Shown piece by piece: positions 23,601 through 32,600 of a stretch of 64,000 nt of DNA. Source of the DNA: Atriophallophorus winterbourni (lineage: Eukaryota; Platyhelminthes; Trematoda; Plagiorchiida; Microphallidae); the NCBI GenBank assembly GCA_013407085.1, contig JACCGJ010018178.1, positions 1 through 64,000 of the forward strand, given 5' to 3'. The position numbers and the translations under genes are program-made. Below the pieces are notes generated by a model. The model saw nothing but the letters and a program-made list of their open reading frames with translations. It had not been told where the DNA came from and did no database searches. Every line of letters begins with the position of its first letter. Within the stretch, counting starts at the first letter, position 1.

Positions 23601-26600
23601 ACAGCCACACAACCATGACAAGTTAAAACTCCTAAAAGATAGGGAAAGGTGGGACTGAAATAGCTACGGATTCTATAGAAGAGTAAGCACAGACACACTG
23701 GGATGAGATACCTACATCTCGAAACAAACATGCATTCAAGCAAGTGTTGTGAATGAGTAGAGCGACATCAGCATAATAGCTTTTTTGAGGCTTTCATTGT
23801 GACGCATACTAACAAGCTTTCCTCGCCACTTCACCATAAAAAATGCAAGATTATTTCATCGTTGCTAACGGAACACGGAACAAGGTATGGCGGAAATCGA
23901 GTCACTCATGAGGAACTAAGGACGCTCTTGGACCTTTGTCTCCACACTCAATTTAAATTCAATGGAAAATTGTATGAGCAGATCAAAGGAACCCCAATGG
24001 GGTCACCTATCTCTGGACTGATAGCGGAAGCAGTAATGCAGAGATTGGAACGCATTGCCATTCCTCTAATAGAACCGAAACTTTGGGTACGCTACGTGGA
24101 CGACACCTTCGTCATAATAAAGAAATCGCAAGTAGAATACGCTCATAGACTACTGAACTGCGTCTTCACAGGAATACAGTTCACAAAAGAAACTGAAATC
24201 AACAGGTGCCTACCGTTCTTGGATGTCCTTGTAACTAGAAGCGACACAGGATCCCTCAAGACAAGTGTCTACCGAAAGCACACACATACGGACCAAATCC
24301 TAAACTTCAAAAGCAAGCATCCGATTGCACACAAAAGGAGCTGCGTACGAACGCTATTCAACCGAGCGCAGACGCACTGCAACTCGTCTGAAACGCTGGT
24401 AGAGGAAGAAAGATACCTTTTCAAAGTCCTGAAGAAAAACGGCTACCCGAAGAGCTTTATACTAAGATACAAATCGCCAAGAAGCTTGCCTACGGAGCAA
24501 CCAAACGCACAGGTCAGGAAACCTTTACCTTACATTGAGAATGTTTCAGAAATCGCTGCAAGAGTACTACGACCACTCGGAATCAATGTTGCACACAGAC
24601 CTACGCAAACACTCCGCAATCAGCTGTGCAAATTGAAAGATAACTTGAAAGAAGAAGACAAAACAAACGTGGTCTACAAAATCCCATGCGCGGATTGTGA
24701 GATGCATTACGTGGGACAAACTGGAAGGAGGCTGGGTACCAGACTGAATGAACACCAATCAGCGGTAAGGAGGCACGACTACAAATCGTTACTATCAATT
24801 CACGTCGATCAAGAGGGACACCAAGTCAACTGGAATGGAACCAGAGTCATTGCAAGGGGACGCACGCGCCACATACGGGAATTCCTCGAGGCGTGGCACT
24901 CCACAACGCGGTCATTGAATCAACACGTTCAATTGGATGACATGTATGTGCCAATGAGGAACCGAACATTAAGACGCGTGACCTTGAGAACAATCAATGA
25001 CGAGGAAATAAACAGAACGGTGAGCGTATAAAATCAGAAAACACGACGGTTACGAACACTTCGCAAGAAGTTCAGCTGACGATGTCATCTAGCTTGATGA
25101 CGAAACGTCCTACTGTTACAATGCCAGCTCAGCGAACACACAGCACAGAACATCCACTCCCTGAGCTACAAGTATTCGCTTCAATATCAAGCAATATTAT
25201 TTATACACTCCATGAAGATGTCTACAACAAGACCGCCATGGAATATGATTCGAGCAATAATGTGTGGGTGTTAACGATGAGTGTTTGTCATGAGCTTTCG
25301 GATGATATGCAGAACACCCCCCCCCAAACACAACACAAGAGCAAGAAGCACCAAAAAGACAGACGACTACAATCACGAATACGTAGTTATTCGGGATTCG
25401 GAAGGATTCCATTGGAACGGTTCCAACAAAGTATGGAGAAACGGATATCGGCAGCCACTATCAAACGATATGCAAGGTCTGACAACTGAGCCATGTGGGG
25501 TGAAGAATGGAAGCATACCGGTTGGCACGAAATCGAGTGACAAATCAGATCGAAGTGAAAACTGGGACGGGTACGGTTCAGGTCAATGTTGTGTGTATCA
25601 TTCTCTTTGTCTAGTGCGTTTGACTAATGGGCATTCTCTAGTGTTGTGTGATTCCAGAAGGAACGCGATTAGCGTTTGAATGGCTGACCTAAGGAATGAA
25701 TCGGGACACCACATGGGAAACCCGGGGGTAACTTCATTATTGTTGCACGGATGACCCGTGATAAATGGCCATATGTTCGCCAGCTGCCACTGGTTAACCT
25801 GAATTGATCTGACGTAATCATCGATCCCATGCAAACAAAGTAATGGGCGTTAGAACAAGGATCGCGATTTGGCCTCGGTTGACCAGACGCGGCTATGATC
25901 TCCCACGTGATTACACTATTCCCATTTTCTATTTAAAGATGAGTGACCAAATGGTAAACCAAGTCAGATGGAGCTTTGCGTATGTCAAACGGAGAAGTTT
26001 TGTGGATAGTAATAATCATATTAAACCCTACTTAAGTAGAAAGGATAATGCGACGAATGGAGAGAAATAAGCAAAATAACAGCACATACAAACAAAACTG
26101 CTGAATAATAGTTCATATTGAAAAAAGAAAATAACGGATGACATTTGGCCGCATATACCGAAATCGCTTATCAGAACCGCATACGCCAGGCGTAAAAATA
26201 AGAAAGATAAGCATAACAGGAACGCACTTTCATTTTATTCATTTCTTCAATTGGATCGTAAACCGGAGTCTGGGATCCATCGGGCAAGGCTCCATTTGCG
26301 GACTGATTAGAGGATTCCGCTAAAGGCGTAATTTGCAAAAAATAGGAAGCACTCATAAAACTGCTAAATACGTATGCCAGATTACAAAAATAGTCAGCAA
26401 AAAACTTCAATGACATCCGTACGGCACTTTACCACGGGTGGCGTATAAGACAGGCCAGATAAAACGCTTGTAAACCTGTCAAACAAAATCGACACTTCTA
26501 GTCCTATAACAAAAAGATAGTAAGAGTCGCATTACATCAAGATGGTGGTGTGATGAGGTATGGTGTGGTATGAAAGCACAAGCCTGATCCAGGCCAGAGA

Positions 26601-29600
26601 CTGCACGTGGGCTAAGATACTGTCAGGTTGTGATGAGGTAGCTTGTAGTAATTGAAAACCACCATTGTACACCACTGGCCATAGGCGTTCAAGAAAAGTT
26701 TCATCAGTCGGACAGTGCATGAAGCTAAGAGTGTAGGCACTTCATGCATCGAAGGTGCCTGGCTCATCATGCAAGAGAATTGTTTAAGGATGCTTTTCGG
26801 AATAGAACTAATTCGGTTTAATGCCTCGGGTGGACGATAATCGATCACACGCAAATAACAAATATGCAGCTACTTGAGCTGGGCACTTTGTAGTGGAGCA
26901 AGTTTGATGCGAATGGGAGACGAAAAAGAGTGACACAAATAGGGACATCAGGGAACTAGAACCTAATGTTGGGATCCGAAAATAGATTTCACGCTAAAAA
27001 ATGTCACTGACTGTGACTGTTGTAAATCACAGTCGATAAAAAATGCAACCATAACACGGTTTCCATATTTTTACGCACTATAGACAGAAATGGAAGATTA
27101 TTGAATGACATTCCATGTCACGAATAAGAGTTAACAATCACCGGATTCGGCAAATTGAACCAGGAAATATACAAGAGCAGAGCGAAGTATCTTCATTTAA
27201 AAGATGGGCTAAGAAATTGTGGATACGAAAAAATTAGAAGCAATGCTAGAAAGGCCATACCATCTTCTGACGGGGCGACTTTCGTTGCAGCGCTATCAGT
27301 CGCACTCATTTCCTTATCTTCACGGTTCTTTTTCACCTCGGGCAATATTCGTTCGAAAATTTCTCGATGGCGTAATTCACGATGACGTTGCTTGGAATTG
27401 TTTAACATTTTTTCCATTTTCTTCGTGAATACCTGAAACAACAAAATGTTTGAAAAATAAGTAATGAGGAATCAAGCAGCACTAGATCGGGCGGAAGAAA
27501 TTGCCATTACTCACGGTAGAATGATGCGAATATTGCTGTGCCAAAAAGCGAATTCGTGCTTCTTCCGCTTTGCGATGACGACGCAAATATTTGATCAATT
27601 TCGGACGGAACGAGTCGCGGAATTTTGCACGAATGGCACAGATGTATGGCAGGTCTGACGGCTGTCGATAGAGTGGCAACGCGTACGGGGAGGCTTTGAC
27701 GTGTGGACCACAAAGGCGTGCAAAAATCAAGTGATGCTGCCAGGTACGTCGACGATTTTCCGAAATAAAAGCCTAAAATCCGAACGGAAGTGACAATACT
27801 AGGTTAGAAAACCGAAATGAATGTTAAATTTGGCGATATTCGTGGTTTTTTAAAATTCTTGATATGAATATATATGTGTGCAGAGTAGACGATTCACCTG
27901 AATAGGATTCTCAAAAGAACGTTCAGCGTCACTAGAGATACTGTGCTTTGGAGATAGTTGACCGTCTAACAATGTAGATGGAGCAGTGCCAGGCAAGCTC
28001 TGTCCAGGACCGGTAGCGGAAGCTAATCTAGCCGTTAAGCGCGTCTCGCGTTCTTCCAAATGGCGCTGATGACCGAGTTGTTTGTTGAGATCAGCTTCGA
28101 CGGCAACCAGCTTACGACCGATCTCATCGCGTTCGCGGTGAAGTTTAGCATCATGAGCGTCGACAAGCCTTGATTCCTCAGGAGCTGGAGAGATCGCTTC
28201 AACTTGAGGGTGATAGGCTGGTTCTTTCGTTTGTTGTCTCAAGACACCACTGCCATGAGTAAGATTAGCATGCCCCAAGAAGTGATGCTGGGATGTTGCC
28301 GAGTGGGACATTGAATGAGGTTGATTCAGAAAAGAAAGCGGAGGAGCGTGTCCACCTAGATGAGGGTGACCTGAATGATCCGTGGTTGCGCGAGAAACGT
28401 TTGGAGGCAAGACTGAGGACTGAGGCTTGAACTGACTTGAAGTAACTTGCGGTGGTGGTACAGGTGGCGGAACGTGCGCTTGGGGAGGACAATTTGGAAA
28501 ACTTCCGCGAACGTTGCTGCATTGATTCAAAAGCGGACCACCTAGAAAGCAAATTCAATGGATAGATGGCCGATTTAAAAAAAAACATTAAGTCATAATT
28601 AATTAAAATGCAATGCTTACCGGCTTGACTTTGAGTTAGGGAAGAAAAATGTGCCGGAAAATTGTTCACGCTAGCACCGGAGGCCCCAGGGGAACCTAGG
28701 CTTGTACCACTATTCACCGCAGCCGAAAACAGAGGAGACAACCCCACTACAGCAGCCTCTGTAACTGAATTATACGGGGAGGGATTGAGCAAACCAGAAG
28801 ACGAGGCTAGACTGGCCAACGCCTTGTTTGCTACAAGTGTACTCATGAGAGCTTCTACGCCGGCTGGAATACCACTCTCATGAGAACCTACTGGTCCATG
28901 GATGTAACCTTGTTGCTGCGATGTTGGCGGGGGATTACCGGAAAGACGAGGCCGTTTGTTTGGAATAGAATTCGGTGGAATGGCCTGGGAACGTCGAATC
29001 TGAAAAACAAAAAAAACGTTGGGAGAATACTTGAATTAAATATGATGCCAACGTGAAATAACACGAAAGCATAAATCTAAAGTCGGGCGAATTTCAATAT
29101 AGTCGCAAGTTGAGCGAAGTTACCGTGAGGCTGCGAAGGTTCAATCTCTAAGAATTCAACCAAAATAGCATAGTCGATATTTAATGTGAGCTCCTCGGAT
29201 GACATGCGCGGCACTGGGTAAACACAGGTTTGGATAGATCCAACAATTTCATCATAATCATGAATGACCAGGGTGGGTTTATATCATCGATTAAGTGTTG
29301 TACAAGTGTTTCGGCTAGGTTTGCCATTATTCATACTGTAATTATGCGCCCAGGATCTGCAGGCACATTGAATCAAGCATCTTGCACGGTAAAAAGCGCA
29401 AAATGAAGTGAAATCAAGGGTTGAATGTTACTTACAGTTGTGTTTTAACAGTTGAAACACTTCATCGTGGAGGTCTGGGATTATTCTTAAAATACATGTT
29501 TAATAAACAGCAATCAGCCATATATCATTTCAATGGTGTGATAAGTGTCTCCCTTAGGTTACAAGATTTATGATAGTTAGGTGTCCGACCGGCATTCTGG

Positions 29601-32600
29601 CCAGGAATCTATGCCTGTCTCCGCACTCCGTTCAATGCAAATTTGAGGACAGCATTGGTTTGGCCACATCCCTCATAAATTGGACCATCGATAGGATGCG
29701 ACCTAAGGACCAATGATAAATCGCTTACGAAGAATACGAATTATGAGCTCAGCATGAACCAATAACGGTTGTGAACAGAGAGACAGATAGCCTAATAAAA
29801 AATAAATAAATAAGAATTTCAATCGCAACACAGAAGTTGTGCAGATGATGTTATGTAACCTCATAATGAAAGGTCCAACAACAATTACGTAAGCTCGCGA
29901 ACACCATCTGAACAACACCAACACCCTGGGCTACAAATCATCTACTTCATTGCTGTAACAGAGCTGACAAAGGAACAGATTGTTACAAATAGGGGATGCA
30001 GATGTCTTGGGTGTACGTACAGTCTATGGCGTTAGAGTGTGAAGACATGTTTGGATGATGATGCAACAAACACGAGCTAACGTAAAGGAAGACAGTAACG
30101 AAACGGTATATTCCGTTCATGCAGTCAGTCGACAAAAGTAACATTGAGGACACACGGCCATGGATACACCGAAAATGGGGAGTATGGTAATAAAAAGTCA
30201 GGTGTCAAGCTTGTCATGGCAGCGAAAGCCGCATGAAGATGTCGCTCTACGCGTCCACGAAACTTGATTGAATGCCTTTTGCATTCGAGGTGTAGACACC
30301 TCATTCCAGTTAATTTGTGCCTACTTTTTTTTACAGATTCCGTAGATTTGAAGCACCACCAATCCTCATATTTTCTGAATTTTTTACATGACTGTAGGGG
30401 AGTTAAGCATCCGGTGTAATGCTGTCCCTGATGATGACATAGTGTCGTGAAGAGGTTAAAAAAAGAGTGTGACCGCAACGGATTACAAATCATTACTGAT
30501 GAGGAGCAATTCGACAAAGTGAGTGGAGATTCATCGAATAACTGTTGGAAAAAGTATTCCAAATTGCCCAGCCCATTCTCAAAGTTTTTCACATAACTTT
30601 CGACACAATAATAGCGAACAGAGTTTCCCGAATGCAGCACAAGCATGAAATCAGACAAAGTGTCCCTATGGACTGAAATGCTGTCAAGTGACTAGAGGTC
30701 CAGAAAGAAAATTGAAAAAGGTTCGCGGAAATGACAAGAAACAATTTAGTTGCAGTTGATCGGGAGTTGTAAGCAACATAACTAGGCGTGGTCTGCGTCG
30801 ACCAAATGCAGCCTGAAACTGCGAACTTAGCGAATTTCTCAGCCTTGTTACCATTATTAGATTATAAACATTCATTATCAGCGCGTACCGAAAGTGAGAA
30901 AAAAGCACAACCACAAAACGTATGTTAAGGTCAAAAGTTTAGCAAACACCGAATAACGTCAAATTTAGAGCGCTAATGTATGAAAACATTTGAATAGAAA
31001 ATCGAAGGGTAGCAACGCATAATTTTACGAAAAGAGATATGCGACGTAAGCTTAAAAAGTAAGAAAAGCAATCAAATTGCAAGACGCAGAGATACTGAAG
31101 TTTGCATATTTAAATAATGTAAAGCGAACCGAGTGCGAAATTTTATAAAACAAATTGTCCGCATGCGTCAGAGACGCTGGTCTATGCAGCCTAATTCTAC
31201 TTATTATTATTATTATATTTGCACAATCTGATACAGATATAGTGCCGTTCAACATAAACAATGAGATGTACAAAGCGAGAAGGGGGGCACAAAGCGTTGT
31301 CATCGGCATCGTTGAACGTAGGCATGATACTACCCGGTTGCCTACACCGAAGTAGGGGAGATTTCGTGTAGGGAGTCCCACCCCGAGCCTTTACCCACAA
31401 GGCATTGGAGCGAGAGAGGTTCGCACCTATCGGTGGCCGGTGACCGACGAAGCGGTTCATACGCCCTTTTCTGGGAATTTCCAGTTCGGAGCCCGATAAC
31501 CCCGTTGATAGGTTGGTGACTTCAGTTTTTGCCTGTGCACCATACAATGTCCTTGGATAGGACAAGGGGCAGTGACTTTTGGAGCAGCGAGTCACATCCG
31601 CCGCGTCGTGATGTCATCATTGGATTTTTTAATTCTACTGGTTCAATCCGAGTGCAATTTCCACGGAATCCATTGGAAAATATCAGAGACGATATACATT
31701 AGAAATGTATGATCATAAGCTTCGCAGAGAATGAACAAGAGTTCCCGGTAGGATCTGTCGTCGAATAGTCGGAATACATAAAGACCGCGGATAAATAATG
31801 CCAAGTTTGGCTCCGTTCCAACACAAATTTGTACGCGGGAAATATTTCTGCACGAGCAAACCATCAGTACCAAGAAGTAATTCCAACCAGCCAGGGATTG
31901 AGATGCAAATTTTTAGACAAAAACATTGAATTTTTGTTATACTGGTGTTATCTGGTAAAGGAAATGAATGGATGATATTACGTCTAACTAGTCGAAAAAA
32001 TAGGATAGGATATTTGACGATATGTACCAATTATACTAAAAGTACGAAAAAAATAAATCAAATTAAAAGTACCTGATAACCACCAACCGCGGGGCTATGC
32101 GATTGCGAGGTCACCGCGATTGAAGTACTGTGATGTGGATGGCTGACAGGAATAGGACTACGTCTGGAGACATGCCCACTGGCTGCTGAATCCAAGTGGG
32201 ATAGATGATGTGTTGGCAGATGACCAGAATGATGATTGGGAGGCAAAAGATGGGGCGGGCGCTGGGGGCTTTGGTGAGGATGAACCAATTGAGATACCGA
32301 TGGAGGTCGACCTAGGAGTTGAAAGAGTACAATTTATTAAAGTGCGATCAACGCAGAGGTCCACACTCCTGCGGAAACGGAAAAACACGTACCAGCGTTT
32401 GATTGGTTACCATGAGCAGACATAAATTGAGAATGGCCACTAGCGGGACGCTTCTGGTTGTAGCCGGGAGATGCCATTGGGTTATGAATTAAGTGAGACG
32501 GACCGGGACGATTTCCGTGGCTTGAGGTCGATGCTGGGGATGATTTCGGTGTTGTTGTGGGGATCGGACCAAAATTCGAAGCTGTTAATCGATTAAGTTG

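Larger units (their letters stand above)
23620..25112 (+). mobile_element. Penelope-like element, 5'-truncated, RT and GIY-YIG endonuclease
   Basis: Reverse transcriptase part: GTPMGSPISGLIAEAVMQ, then the catalytic WVRYVDDTFVIIKK, then VSVYRKHTHTDQ-type and KNGYPKSF motifs. A C-terminal GIY-YIG endonuclease follows, with CADCEMHYVGQTGRRLGTRL and NEHQSAVRR. The 410-codon ORF (23799-25031) is intact but starts in the middle of the RT domain, so the N-terminal RT and the usual start are missing. It lies inside the NCoR intron between exons 8 and 9, opposite to the gene. An R3 repeat segment precedes it directly. Confidence 0.92.

Noticed and set aside
31052..31595. Overlapping minus-strand frames of 109 and 132 codons in the GC-richer block.
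   Set aside because: They overlap in different frames, have no splice signals fitting the gene, and the sequence looks like a repeat UTR.
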